47,717 bases of DNA from an uncultured Halomonas sp. (GCF_947490095.1 NZ_CANLFS010000024.1:1-47717); one strand, 5' to 3'. Counted from the stretch's first letter, positions 1 through 9,955 are shown. Made by a program: numbers and translations. The notes: a model not told the origin generated them from the sequence alone.

Positions 1-61
<61 letters not shown>

Positions 62-83
62 AGGATATCGCCATCGACACTCC

Positions 84-2074
<1,991 letters not shown>

Positions 2075-2082
2075 CGACGTCA

Positions 2083-2123
2083 GGCGTCGGCTTCGGGGCA
2101 AGAATCGCTCCCGGGCCGACGCC
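2083..2123. terminator. Inverted repeat between convergent hemB and phoX
   Basis: A perfect 9-bp inverted repeat (GGCGTCGGC at 2083-2091, GCCGACGCC at 2115-2123, 23-nt loop) lies between the two convergent stop codons. There is no good U-tract on either strand, so it is a possible bidirectional 3' structure rather than a textbook intrinsic terminator. Confidence 0.4.
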
Positions 2124-2142
2124 GATGCTCCGCCCCCTCGCA

Positions 2143-4266
2143 CTATACCGCGATCTGACCGCCATCCTGCCGCTGGATCACCACGGTCGATGCCCGAGGA
2201 CGCACATTGCCCCGAGCCTGCTCGGTGGCATCTTCCGAGGCCGGCCAGTTGCCCGGATGCTGAATATTGATAAACAGCGCCGTCCTGTCCGGGGTGGCGA
2301 AGATCCCGGTGACCTCACAGCCATTCGGTCCTACCGCGAAGCGCTTGAGGTGCTGCTGATTATCGGCATCCACCACGGCCTGCTCGCCGCCTGCTCCCAG
2401 AGCCCCCGGCACCACCGCCAGCAGTTGGTCATTGGTATGCTCGGCGACCCCCGTGTAGCTATTGTCGGTCTGAATCCACAGGATTCCCTGCCCATCACCA
2501 CGATCGTCATACCAGAGACCATCGGGACTGGCGAACTGGTTCATCTCGGTGAGCCCGGAGAGATTGTCGCTATCAGCGGCCGCCGCGCCGAAGACGAACA
2601 CTTCCCACACGAAACGGGTCACAGCATCGTCCTCTCGCCAGCGGATGATATGCCCCGCCCCGTTGTCGGCTCGCGGATTGGCCGCGTTGGGCGGGGCGGT
2701 GGCAAATCCCACACCGAACTCCTCGATGGCGCCACCGCCATTGGTGAAGGTCGCCTCGCTACCCTCCTCGCTGCGCTTGCTGTTGTTGGTCAGGGTGAGA
2801 TAGACCTCTCCGGAGGCGGGATCCACACTGGCCCACTCGGGCCGGTCCATGGGCGTGGCCCCCATCAGATCGGCGGCGTCGCAGGTATTGATGATGATGC
2901 CTGCCGCATCGGCACCAGCCAGCCCCAGGGCCTGATGGAGACGGCGACCATCGGCGGTCGGCGCCTCCGGAGTCAGTGGCAACCACTCCCCTCGACCATC
3001 GGCATCGAAGCGAGCGGCATACAGCACGCCGTGGTCCAGATACTTGGCCCCGATGGCCAGGCGATCATAGGCCTCGCCGGGGCGATTGGCGTCGGCCGGC
3101 TCCCAGGCGGCGGCGGAGACAAACTTGTAGATGTATTCGTTGCGCGCGTCATGACCGGAGTAGAAGACCACCGGCTTGCCGGGCTCAAGCTTACCCAACC
3201 AGCAACCCTCGTGGCGGAAGCGTCCCAGGGCGGTGCGCTTCACGGCGCGACGGGAACCATCGTAGGGGTCGACCTCCACCTGATAGCCAAAGGTGCGCGC
3301 CTCGTTGCGATAGTCATCGATGGCGGCATCACCCCGCGGGGTGATATCGAAGCGGGCAAACTCGTCATCCTGCTCGGCAGGATCACCGGCCGAGGTCTCC
3401 CAGCCATAGCGGGAGCGCTGCGTGGCAACCCCGATACGGGCATCGTCCCGGAAGCGTTCGCCGGTATGGACGAAAATATTCGGCCAGTTCTCCTCGCAGG
3501 CCAGATAGGTGCCCCAGGGAGTGAAGCCGTTACCGCAATTGTTATTGGTACCGCGGGCAAGTCTGCCTTCCGGCGAGAAGCGCGTGCGCACATACTCGCT
3601 GCCGGCGACCGGCCCGGCGAGGTCCATCTCGGTCGCACTGGTCAATCGACGGTTGTAGGAGGAACCCGGCACATGGCGCCAGCGGCCATCGACGGACGCC
3701 TCCACCTCCACCAGTGTCACTCCGTGGGCATTGATCTCGGTGCGGGACTCCTCGACGGGGCGGGCCCCTTCCTCGGCATTGGTGGGGCCTCCCTGAGACA
3801 CCCACAACGCCTGCTGGTCGATATATTCGTTGTTCAGCGCCAGTACGAAGCGCCGCGAGGCCGTCGACTCATCCAGCGCAAAGCCATGCATGCCGTCATG
3901 ATGCATCCCCACGCTGGCGGCCTGACGCTCCGCCGTCATGGCCAGTTCATCACGCCACTCCGGCGTCTCGTCAACGAGCGATGTGCCCCAGGGCACCAGT
4001 ACCTGAGCGGTATAACCCGGCGGCACTACCACGGCGTCGGTACGTGAGCCGCGCACCGACTCGAAGGCCAGCGCCAGTGGCGTCTTCTGTTTGACGCCGG
4101 ACGCCAGCACCCGGGCGGCTCCACCGAAACCCAGCATCGAGGCGGCCGCCAGCCCCAGGCCGCCACGCATCACACTGCGTCGCGAGACATGACGCTCGAG
4201 AACGGAGACGAAGGGCTCGTTGCCGCTAGGGTTCAGGACGCGGTGATCCTCGATGGCCTTGCTCAT
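2143..4266 (-). CDS. phoX: PhoX-family alkaline phosphatase, Tat-exported (DUF839)
   Basis: PhoX enzymes are calcium/iron-dependent phosphomonoesterases that release phosphate from organic phosphoesters outside the cytoplasm. The 707-residue length fits the family. A Tat signal is present near residues 28-55: a twin-arginine SRRSVMRGG followed by a hydrophobic, Ala-rich stretch ending around VLASG. Family hallmarks are the Asn/Gly-rich GTNNNCGNGFTPWGTYLACEE, GCWLGKLEPGKPVVFYSG, and a C-terminal FINIQHPGNWP. The ATG at 4266 has GAGGAA upstream. It is a single gene convergent with hemB. A candidate Pho box lies 73 bp before the start, so phosphate-starvation control by PhoB is likely. The substrate cannot be read from the sequence. 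Confidence 0.9.
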   Translation of the reverse strand: MSKAIEDHRVLNPSGNEPFVSVLERHVSRRSVMRGGLGLAAASMLGFGGAARVLASGVKQKTPLALAFESVRGSRTDAVVVPPGYTAQVLVPWGTSLVDETPEWRDELAMTAERQAASVGMHHDGMHGFALDESTASRRFVLALNNEYIDQQALWVSQGGPTNAEEGARPVEESRTEINAHGVTLVEVEASVDGRWRHVPGSSYNRRLTSATEMDLAGPVAGSEYVRTRFSPEGRLARGTNNNCGNGFTPWGTYLACEENWPNIFVHTGERFRDDARIGVATQRSRYGWETSAGDPAEQDDEFARFDITPRGDAAIDDYRNEARTFGYQVEVDPYDGSRRAVKRTALGRFRHEGCWLGKLEPGKPVVFYSGHDARNEYIYKFVSAAAWEPADANRPGEAYDRLAIGAKYLDHGVLYAARFDADGRGEWLPLTPEAPTADGRRLHQALGLAGADAAGIIINTCDAADLMGATPMDRPEWASVDPASGEVYLTLTNNSKRSEEGSEATFTNGGGAIEEFGVGFATAPPNAANPRADNGAGHIIRWREDDAVTRFVWEVFVFGAAAADSDNLSGLTEMNQFASPDGLWYDDRGDGQGILWIQTDNSYTGVAEHTNDQLLAVVPGALGAGGEQAVVDADNQQHLKRFAVGPNGCEVTGIFATPDRTALFINIQHPGNWPASEDATEQARGNVRPRASTVVIQRQDGGQIAV

Positions 4267-4338
4267 GTTGTGTTCCTCGTCGGGTGGGGGAAGCGTCGAG
4301 AACGCCTCCAGGGGACGAGGTCAGGCTAGGCCCGCGAG

Positions 4339-4356
4339 ATGACAGCAGGATGAAAC
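4339..4356 (-). promoter_or_regulatory. Candidate Pho box upstream of phoX
   Basis: Read on the minus strand the site is GTTTCAT-CCTG-CTGTCAT. These are two 7-bp half-sites spaced by 4 bp, as in PhoB sites; the second half is a perfect CTGTCAT and the first matches 5 of 7. A weak -10 (TAGCCT, plus-strand 4323-4328) lies 10 nt further on, the usual geometry where a Pho box replaces the -35. The neighbour is a phosphatase gene, which supports the call. Confidence 0.6.
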
Positions 4357-4375
4357 ACCGAGAAAGACACGACAG

Positions 4376-4400
4376 CGCCGCCGCCTGTCAGGCGGCGGCG
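4376..4400 (-). terminator. Hairpin downstream of the DUF3087-like gene
   Basis: A perfect 10-bp stem (CGCCGCCGCC/GGCGGCGGCG) with a 5-nt loop lies 6 bp past the stop at 4407. On the minus strand it is followed by CTGTCGTGTCTTTCT, a weak U-rich tail. It probably ends transcription before the phoX promoter. Confidence 0.6.
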
Positions 4401-4406
4401 TTCGAT

Positions 4407-4919
4407 CTATCCTCGCTTGAAGGCCGCCAGGTCGTGGGGGTCGAGCCCCTCGACATGTTGGGGCAGGCCACGCTCCTCTCGTGCCTGGCGCACCTTCAGC
4501 CGCTCGGCGACGGCTTCGGCGTCGTCATCCAGGGTGCGGCCGTTGAGCTCGGCGAGCTGCAGCATGCCCTGATGGTAGAAGGCGAGCAGGTCCAGGGCGG
4601 CCTCATTGCCTTCGTCGGCGCCACGCCGCAACGCCGGCAGGTAGCCGCTGACCCGGGAGAGATGATGCTTGAGCTGCCAGACATAGCGCACCTCCGTCAT
4701 CCAGGGGCGCTCGCGCACCACGGCAAAGACCAGGCTGGTCGCCACCAGTCCCAACGCCACGCCCAGCACGTTGAACCAGAAGCCGCCGTCGAAGGCGACC
4801 TGCAACAGCTGGGCAAATACCAGCCCAAGGACGATCAGCTGGGCCGCCATGGCCAGGCTGATCAGGCGCCCCTTGCGGCGGTAGGCCTCGGGGTCGTGCT
4901 CCTCGAAATGAAACGGCAT
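4407..4919 (-). CDS. DUF3087-like small membrane protein
   Basis: This is a 170-residue protein whose opening FHFEEHDPEAYRRKGR and overall layout resemble the uncharacterised DUF3087 family of gammaproteobacteria. Two membrane segments are clear, about residues 20-42 and 48-68. A cytosolic helical tail rich in charged residues follows (R/E/D/K after residue 70, including a HHLSRVSGYLPALRRGAD segment). The ATG has AGGAGA at good spacing. It stands alone between aroG and phoX in the same direction, with a 125-bp gap after aroG. No function is known, and the family assignment is from memory of sequence look, not a search. Confidence 0.7.
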   Translation of the reverse strand: MPFHFEEHDPEAYRRKGRLISLAMAAQLIVLGLVFAQLLQVAFDGGFWFNVLGVALGLVATSLVFAVVRERPWMTEVRYVWQLKHHLSRVSGYLPALRRGADEGNEAALDLLAFYHQGMLQLAELNGRTLDDDAEAVAERLKVRQAREERGLPQHVEGLDPHDLAAFKRG

Positions 4920-5044
4920 CGCGCTCTCCTGGGTGGCGAATCGGTGGTGGGCCGTATTATCCCGACATCGTCATCGGCGGTACAGCGTCCACCGTCACCC
5001 ATCTCGCGCGGCGCCGCCCCGACACCGGGACGCGCCTTCCGCCT

Positions 5045-6109
5045 TCAGCGCAACCGCTCGGCGGCGGAGAGCAGCAGACGCTCGGTGGTCTCCCAGCCGA
5101 TACAGGCGTCGGTAACCGACACGCCATAGCGCAGCCGCCCGGGCTCCAGGGCCTGCTTGCCCTCATGCAGATGACTCTCCAGCATCAGCCCGGCGACGGC
5201 CGTCTCGCCGGCCTCACGCTGGGCCAGCACGTCGAGCAGCACCTCGCTCTGGCGGCGGTGGTCCTTGCGCGCATTGGCGTGGCTGCAGTCCACCATCAGC
5301 CGCGGGGAGAGGCCGGACTCTTCCAGGGCCCGGCGCGCCGCCTGGACGTGGTGCGCCTGATAGTTGGGCTCGCCGTGGCCCCCACGCAGCACCAGCTGGG
5401 TATGGGGGTTGCCCGCGGTGTCGCGGATCACCGGGCGCCCTCCGGCATCCATGCCGAAATGGCTGTGGGGATGGGCGGCGGCACGCATGGCGTCCAGGGC
5501 CACACCGATATCACCGCCGGTGGCGTTCTTGAAGCCCACCGCCGCCGAGAGGCCGCTGGCCAGCTCACGGTGAAGCTGGGACTCGGTGGTACGGGCGCCG
5601 ATCGCCACCCAGGAGAGAAGATCCTCGAGATAGGGCGCCAGCATCGGCTGCAGGAGCTCGGTAGCCACCGGCAGGCCCAGTGCGGCCACGTCACGCATCA
5701 GGCGCCGCGCGGCCTCGAGGCCGCGCCCCATGTCCCCCGTGCCGTCGAAGTCGGGGTCGTAGGCCAGCCCCTTCCAGCCCACGGTGGTGCGGGGCTTCTC
5801 CACATAGACGCGCATCACCAGCAGCAGGCGGTCATCCACCCTCGTCGAGAGCGCCGCCAGGCGTTGGGCGTACTCCAGGGCCGCCTGGGGATCATGGATG
5901 GAACAGGGGCCGACGACCACCAGCAGGCGGTCGTCGCGGCCGGCGAGGATATCGTGCACGGCCTGGCGCTGCCCCTCGATGCGACGCCTCAGTTCGGCGG
6001 AGAGCGGCAGCTCACGACACAGCTCGCCGGGGGTGGGTAATGTCCGGGCGGGCTCATCGGCGGGGTACAGAGCGTCGTTCAGGGGGGTGGCGGCAAGGGT
6101 AGCATTCAT
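5045..6109 (-). CDS. aroG: 3-deoxy-7-phosphoheptulonate (DAHP) synthase, class I
   Basis: DAHP synthase joins phosphoenolpyruvate and erythrose 4-phosphate, the first step of the shikimate pathway to Phe, Tyr and Trp. The 354-residue length and motifs are those of the AroF/G/H type: VVVGPCSIHD, VYVEKPRTTVGWKG, AIGARTTESQ, GFKNATGGD and DCSHANARKDH. Which amino acid inhibits it cannot be decided from what I see, so the symbol could equally be aroF or aroH. Upstream, two aromatic-rich short ORFs and a strong hairpin suggest attenuation or translational coupling. The ATG lies 7 nt after the stop of the nearer short ORF, with GGAG about 11 nt before it. Confidence 0.93.
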   Translation of the reverse strand: MNATLAATPLNDALYPADEPARTLPTPGELCRELPLSAELRRRIEGQRQAVHDILAGRDDRLLVVVGPCSIHDPQAALEYAQRLAALSTRVDDRLLLVMRVYVEKPRTTVGWKGLAYDPDFDGTGDMGRGLEAARRLMRDVAALGLPVATELLQPMLAPYLEDLLSWVAIGARTTESQLHRELASGLSAAVGFKNATGGDIGVALDAMRAAAHPHSHFGMDAGGRPVIRDTAGNPHTQLVLRGGHGEPNYQAHHVQAARRALEESGLSPRLMVDCSHANARKDHRRQSEVLLDVLAQREAGETAVAGLMLESHLHEGKQALEPGRLRYGVSVTDACIGWETTERLLLSAAERLR

Positions 6110-6116
6110 GGCGTCT

Positions 6117-6275
6117 TCAACTCCGGGTAGCGATCATACATCGTGTCGGTCGGGTGCCACCGATCTCGCTACGGTCGGGCGTGGCGGAGGGAGCCGACCG
6201 CAGCTCGCTAAATCGCCAGTAGCCATAATAGCCCACACGGCTCAGGGTCTGACGGATGGCGGTGGATGCGGTCAT
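6117..6275 (-). CDS. Putative aromatic leader peptide 2 (52 aa), proximal to aroG
   Basis: The ORF starts MTASTAIRQTLSRV and then carries GYYGYWRF (codons at 6207-6233), with five aromatic residues in eight. GAGGAGAG precedes the ATG by about 7 nt. It ends 7 nt before the aroG ATG, so aroG translation could depend on it. Its start region resembles that of the other short ORF (6431-6559): both begin MTAS behind a strong ribosome site. Such Tyr/Trp/Phe clustering directly ahead of a DAHP synthase is what a translation-sensing leader would need. At 52 residues it is long for a classical leader, and the second half (rich in R, S, T, P) is unremarkable. Expression is inferred. Confidence 0.6.
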   Translation of the reverse strand: MTASTAIRQTLSRVGYYGYWRFSELRSAPSATPDRSEIGGTRPTRCMIATRS

Positions 6276-6344
6276 GATGTCTCTCCTCGAAATCTACGCT
6301 GCTAACCGGCGCTGTCGCCGTGATGATGACGGAGCCGTGAAACA

Positions 6345-6381
6345 CAGAACCCCCGGGCGGGGCTGCCGTCCGGGGGTTCTG
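6345..6381 (-). terminator. Strong hairpin between the two leader ORFs (candidate attenuator)
   Basis: There is a perfect 12-bp stem: CAGAACCCCCGG at 6345-6356 pairs with CCGGGGGTTCTG at 6370-6381, with a 13-nt loop. On the minus strand the stem ends in GGGGGTTCTG and runs into TGTTTCAC, a modest U-rich tail. It lies 49 nt after the stop of leader ORF 1 and 69 nt before leader ORF 2, in the position of a transcription attenuator. Confidence 0.65.
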
Positions 6382-6383
6382 GT

Positions 6384-6446
6384 GGAGGCGGCCCTGGTGG
6401 GTGTGCCTCCGGCGATGTCGCGTCTTTAGCTCAGGACATGGCCGCC
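6384..6446 (-). promoter_or_regulatory. Mutually exclusive pairing segments before the attenuator hairpin
   Basis: The segment at 6440-6446 (in the last codons of leader ORF 1) is perfectly complementary over 7 bp to 6387-6393. The segment at 6405-6410 is complementary over 6 bp to 6384-6389. Both want the same partner bases, so only one pairing can form. A ribosome stalled at the aromatic codons (6461-6478) would leave 6440-6446 free, while one at the stop codon would cover it. How either state affects the terminator stem is not clear from sequence alone. Confidence 0.4.
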
Positions 6447-6559
6447 GGCACACCGGTCATAAAATAGCCATACCAGAAACCGTTGCCGGCCACGCACAGT
6501 GATGGCGCACGCTCGGCATCGGCGTGGCAACAACGGCGGTGGGTGGCGGATGCGGTCAT
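6431..6559 (-). CDS. Putative aromatic leader peptide 1 (42 aa), distal to aroG
   Basis: A 42-residue ORF starts MTASATHRRCC and contains the run FWYGYF (codons at 6461-6478), five aromatic residues in six positions including Trp, Tyr and Phe. AGGAGA stands about 6 nt before the ATG. Its stop is followed by a 12-bp hairpin. With aroG as the next sizeable gene, this fits a leader that reads charged aromatic tRNA levels. A short independent microprotein remains possible. An in-frame upstream start gives 62 residues but has no comparable ribosome site. Confidence 0.6.
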   Translation of the reverse strand: MTASATHRRCCHADAERAPSLCVAGNGFWYGYFMTGVPAAMS

Positions 6560-6616
6560 GAGGTTCTCCTGAGCAGTCGCTGTATCGTGCCGTATCGCGG
6601 CATGGCTGACAAGGCC

Positions 6617-6637
6617 CACCCGGCGAAAGGCCGGGCG
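6617..6637 (-). terminator. GC-rich hairpin after the 42-aa membrane microprotein
   Basis: On the minus strand CGCCCGGC pairs with GCCGGGTG (8 bp, one G-U) around a 5-nt loop, 3 bp beyond the stop at 6641. The U-tract is poor. It separates the microprotein from leader ORF 1 and may be a weak terminator or part of the leader. Confidence 0.35.
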
Positions 6638-6640
6638 GAT

Positions 6641-6769
6641 TTAGCCGGCGAACAGCTGAAACCAGCCGATGGTCGCCGGCAGGCAGCTCATGGCGACCAG
6701 CACAACCAGGCCCATGATGATGGAAAACAGGCCGCTGCTGTCGCGGAAATTCTCGTCGTGTTCTGCCAT
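6641..6769 (-). CDS. Membrane microprotein (42 aa), unknown function
   Basis: The short ORF reads MAEHDENFRDSSG, then a single hydrophobic segment of about 25 residues (LFSIIMGLVVLVAMSCLPATI), and ends GWFQLFAG. AGGAG precedes the ATG by 7 nt and a GC-rich hairpin follows the stop, so it looks like a complete small gene. The acidic N-terminus before the helix suggests a single-pass protein. It lies between folM and the aroG leader region, in the same direction. I do not recognise a family. Confidence 0.55.
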   Translation of the reverse strand: MAEHDENFRDSSGLFSIIMGLVVLVAMSCLPATIGWFQLFAG

Positions 6770-6885
6770 GTGTCACTCCTTCGATTGCGTCAGGCTGTTG
6801 GGTCAGGGGGAGGCATCATTCTAACGAAAACGCCGGCCACCGACACGGCCCCCCATGGTCGACCATGATGAAACGGGACGCCGGC

Positions 6886-7599
6886 TCAGCGCAGGTGGCG
6901 CCCGCCATCCACCGGCAGGGTGGCGCCGGTGACGTAGCGATTATCGAGCAGGTAGCGCAGGGTCTGATAGATCACCCCGGGGCCGGGTACCCGCTGCATC
7001 ATTGACTTGGCGCGGGCCTTCTCGGCATAGGCCTCGTCGTCGTCCTCCCCCAGCATGATCAATGCCGGGGCGATGGCGTTGACCTGTATATCAGGGGCAT
7101 ACATGGCGGCAAACGACAGCGTCAGGTTGTCGAGCCCGGCCTTGCTGGCGGCATAGGCGGCGTGTTTTCTGGACCCCTTCTGTACCACGTAGTCGGTCAT
7201 GTGCACGATATCGCGCTGGGGCTCGCTGCACGCCTCGAGCAATTCACGGGCGTGCAGGTTGATCAGATAGGGGGCCTGCATATGCACCCGGAAGAGCCGC
7301 TCGAAGATCGCTCCCGCCTCCTCCCCGGTGGCGTCCGGCGCCCAATCGCTGGCGTTATGCACGATGGCGCGCAGCGACGACGTTACGCCCTTGAGCCGCG
7401 CAAGAAAATCGAGAATGCCTGCCTCGCTGGAGAAATCGGCCTGCAGCGTGACGATGCCACGCTCGCGCAGCGCCTCGAGCTCCGGACGCTCGCGGCGGAA
7501 GCTGATGATCACCGGATGGCCGTCATTGACCAGCTGTTCCGCGCAGTGGCGACCCAGTCGCTGGGCGCCGCCGGTAATCAGGATCGGTGAAGCGCTCAT
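6886..7599 (-). CDS. folM: Dihydromonapterin/dihydrofolate reductase FolM (short-chain dehydrogenase)
   Basis: This 237-residue short-chain dehydrogenase has the NADPH-binding TGGAQRLGRH at the N-terminus, the active-site YAASKAG near residue 149, and a C-terminal TGATLPVDGGRHLR. The TGGAQRLG variant and the length are typical of FolM, which makes tetrahydromonapterin and can reduce dihydrofolate. The start codon overlaps the fre stop codon (ATGA), so the two are translationally coupled. A general pteridine reductase or another SDR is the main alternative. Confidence 0.85.
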   Translation of the reverse strand: MSASPILITGGAQRLGRHCAEQLVNDGHPVIISFRRERPELEALRERGIVTLQADFSSEAGILDFLARLKGVTSSLRAIVHNASDWAPDATGEEAGAIFERLFRVHMQAPYLINLHARELLEACSEPQRDIVHMTDYVVQKGSRKHAAYAASKAGLDNLTLSFAAMYAPDIQVNAIAPALIMLGEDDDEAYAEKARAKSMMQRVPGPGVIYQTLRYLLDNRYVTGATLPVDGGRHLR

Positions 7600-8375
7600 G
7601 CATCGGCCTCGCGCCGCAGGCTACCCGCCGTGGGCACGATGGGGTCGCGGGGCGCATAGGCAAACACGTCGGAAAACACCCGAGTGGGCGAAAGCCCCAG
7701 CGAGGCGAGCACATCGACGCAGGCGTAGACCATGCCCGGCGAGCCGGAAAGATAGACGTCATAGGCCGAGATATCCTCGAACCCATGGGCCAGCGCCTGG
7801 TCGATGCGGCCGTGATATCCCGCCACCCGATCGCCGGACCAGGGCAGCGCCGGGGCCACTTCGGTCACCGGATGGAAATGGAAATGACGGTGCGCCTCGG
7901 CCCACTCCCGGGGCAGGCTCTCCAGGTAGAGATCACGCTCCTCCCGCGCGGCCCACCACAGGGTGATCTCGCGGTCGGGGTCGGCGGCAAGCGCGCCCTC
8001 GACGAGCGCCTTCATTTGGGCGAAGCCGGTGCCGGCGGCGACCAATAACAGGGGGCGCCGGCTGTCGGGGTCGAGCACGCAGTCACCACCGGGCAGGCGC
8101 AGGGTCAGGTGGTTGGCCACCTTGAGCATCTCGCGCAATCGGGCGGAATTGCCCCGTTCGGGCCAGTGCTGGATATGCAGCTCGATCTCGCCGTCGCCGC
8201 GCCAGGCGTTGGCGATCGAGAACGGCACCCAGGTATCCTCGGCGAGCTTGAGTTCCAGGTATTGGCCGGGGTCGTGGACGGCCGCCTCGGCGCGCCCGTC
8301 GAGCCGAACGCGGAAGACGTCCGGGCTGAGGTCCTCGACCTCGGTGACCGGGCAGGTCAAGATCCTTGGCGTCAT
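7596..8375 (-). CDS. fre: NAD(P)H-flavin reductase, Fre-like
   Basis: The 259-residue ferredoxin-reductase-type oxidoreductase has a flavin-binding barrel (PGQYLELKL, then VPFSIAN near residue 50) and an NAD(P)H-binding half (LLLVAAGTGFAQMKALVEG, then LWWAAREERDLY). It ends in DVYLSGSPGMVYACVDVL and a VFSDVFAYAPRD tail. E. coli Fre supplies reduced free flavin and also sits next to ubiD, where reduced FMN is relevant to prenyl-FMN chemistry. The ATG at 8375 was chosen because homology begins at RILTCPVTEVEDLS. It has only a weak GAGG. It is 16 bp from ubiD and overlaps folM by 4 nt. Confidence 0.88.
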   Translation of the reverse strand: MTPRILTCPVTEVEDLSPDVFRVRLDGRAEAAVHDPGQYLELKLAEDTWVPFSIANAWRGDGEIELHIQHWPERGNSARLREMLKVANHLTLRLPGGDCVLDPDSRRPLLLVAAGTGFAQMKALVEGALAADPDREITLWWAAREERDLYLESLPREWAEAHRHFHFHPVTEVAPALPWSGDRVAGYHGRIDQALAHGFEDISAYDVYLSGSPGMVYACVDVLASLGLSPTRVFSDVFAYAPRDPIVPTAGSLRREADA

Positions 8376-8391
8376 GAATGGCCTCGTACGA

Positions 8392-9882
8392 TTATTGGGA
8401 TGTCGTGGTATCGGGCAGGTCGATGCCCAGCTCGTTCCAGCGCTCGCTGACACGCGTCTTGACGGCCTCGTCCATGACGATGGGCACGCCCCACTCGCGG
8501 TCGGTCTCACCGGGCCACTTGCTGGTGGCATCCAGCCCCATCTTGGAGCCCAAGCCGGAGACCGGCGAGGCGAAGTCCAGGTAGTCGATGGGGGTATTCT
8601 CCACCAGCACGGTATCCCGGGCCGGGTCCATGCGCGTGGTGATGGCCCAGATCACATCCTTCCAGTCCCGGGCATCGACGTCATCGTCGAGCACCACCAC
8701 GAACTTGGTGTACATGAACTGCCGCAGGAAGCTCCAGACGCCCATCATCACCCGCTTGGCATGGCCGGGATACTGCTTCTTCATGGTCACTACGGCCATG
8801 CGATAGGAGCAGCCCTCCGGGGGCAGGTAGAAATCGACGATTTCCGAGAACTGGCGACGCAGGATCGGCACGAACACCTCGTTCAGCGCCAGGCCCAGGA
8901 TCGCCGGCTCATCCGGCGGTCGACCCGTATAGGTGGAGTGGTAGATGGCATTCTCGCGCATGGTCATGCGTGTCACCGTGAATACCGGGAAACTGTCCAC
9001 CTCGTTGTAGTAGCCAGTATGGTCGCCATAGGGGCCCTCCGGCGCCATATCATCCGGATAGATAAAGCCTTCCAGGATGATCTCCGCCGAGGCCGGCACC
9101 TCCAGGTCGGCGTGGCCACACTTGACCAGCTCGGTGCGTGACCCGCGCAGCAGTCCGGCGAAGGCATACTCGGACAGGGAGTCGGGCACCGGTGTCACGG
9201 CCCCCAGGATGGTGGCCGGGTCGGCCCCCAGGGCTACCGCCACCGGAAAGGGCTCGCCGGGGTGGGCCTGCTGAAACTCCTGAAAGTCCAGTGCTCCACC
9301 GCGATGCGAGAGCCAGCGCATGATCAGCCGGTTTCTCCCCAGCTTCTGCTGACGATAGATGCCCAGATTCTGGCGCTTCTTGTGGGGCCCCCGGGTGATC
9401 ACCAGCGGCCAGGTCACCAGTGGCGCGGCATCGCCGGGCCAGCAGTGCTGGATCGGCAGGCGATCGAGGTCGACCTCCTCCCCCGCATAGACCCGCGCCT
9501 GTACCGGGGCCGAGCGCACCATCTTGGGACCCATGCTCATCACCTGCTTGAAGATCGGCAGCTTGTCCCAGGCGTCGCGAAAGCCCTTGGGCGGCTCCGG
9601 CTCCTTGAGGAAGGCAAGCAGCTCGCCCACCTCGCGCAGGGCGGCAACCGAATCCTGGCCCATGCCCAGGGCCACACGCCGCGGCGTGCCGAAGAGATTG
9701 CCGAGTAGCGGCATGTCGTGACCCTTGACGTTCTCGAACAACAGGGCCGGACCGCCCGCGCGCAGGGTACGGTCGCAGATCTCGGTGATCTCGAGGTAGG
9801 GGTCCACCTCGGCGCTGATACGCTTGAGCTCCCCCTGGGCCTCCAGGGCGGCGATAAACTCGCGCAGATCCTTGTACTTCAT
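8392..9882 (-). CDS. ubiD: 4-hydroxy-3-polyprenylbenzoate decarboxylase UbiD
   Basis: UbiD is the prenyl-FMN-dependent decarboxylase of ubiquinone synthesis. The protein has 496 residues, as in E. coli (497). It begins [21 protein letters not shown] and carries the family stretches [58 protein letters not shown] and [15 protein letters not shown]. The ATG at 9882 is preferred over in-frame codons upstream because homology starts there, although the ribosome site is weak (GGGA). The partner flavin prenyltransferase UbiX is not in the window. fre and folM follow in the same transcription unit. Confidence 0.96.
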   Translation of the reverse strand: MKYKDLREFIAALEAQGELKRISAEVDPYLEITEICDRTLRAGGPALLFENVKGHDMPLLGNLFGTPRRVALGMGQDSVAALREVGELLAFLKEPEPPKGFRDAWDKLPIFKQVMSMGPKMVRSAPVQARVYAGEEVDLDRLPIQHCWPGDAAPLVTWPLVITRGPHKKRQNLGIYRQQKLGRNRLIMRWLSHRGGALDFQEFQQAHPGEPFPVAVALGADPATILGAVTPVPDSLSEYAFAGLLRGSRTELVKCGHADLEVPASAEIILEGFIYPDDMAPEGPYGDHTGYYNEVDSFPVFTVTRMTMRENAIYHSTYTGRPPDEPAILGLALNEVFVPILRRQFSEIVDFYLPPEGCSYRMAVVTMKKQYPGHAKRVMMGVWSFLRQFMYTKFVVVLDDDVDARDWKDVIWAITTRMDPARDTVLVENTPIDYLDFASPVSGLGSKMGLDATSKWPGETDREWGVPIVMDEAVKTRVSERWNELGIDLPDTTTSQ

Positions 9883-9908
9883 TCGGATTTCCCGATCCCA
9901 GAATGACG

Positions 9909-9937
9909 AAAGGGGCAGCATAGCATGCCGCCCCTTT
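9909..9937 (-). terminator. Intrinsic terminator between rho and ubiD
   Basis: On the minus strand the 12-bp stem AAAGGGGCGGCAT / ATGCTGCCCCTTT (one G-U) closes a short loop, and the sequence after it is CGTCATTC. The U-run belongs to the stem base. It lies 18 bp past the rho stop and just before the ubiD leader, and probably ends rho transcription. Confidence 0.7.
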
Positions 9938-9955
9938 GCTCACTGCCTGATGCGG

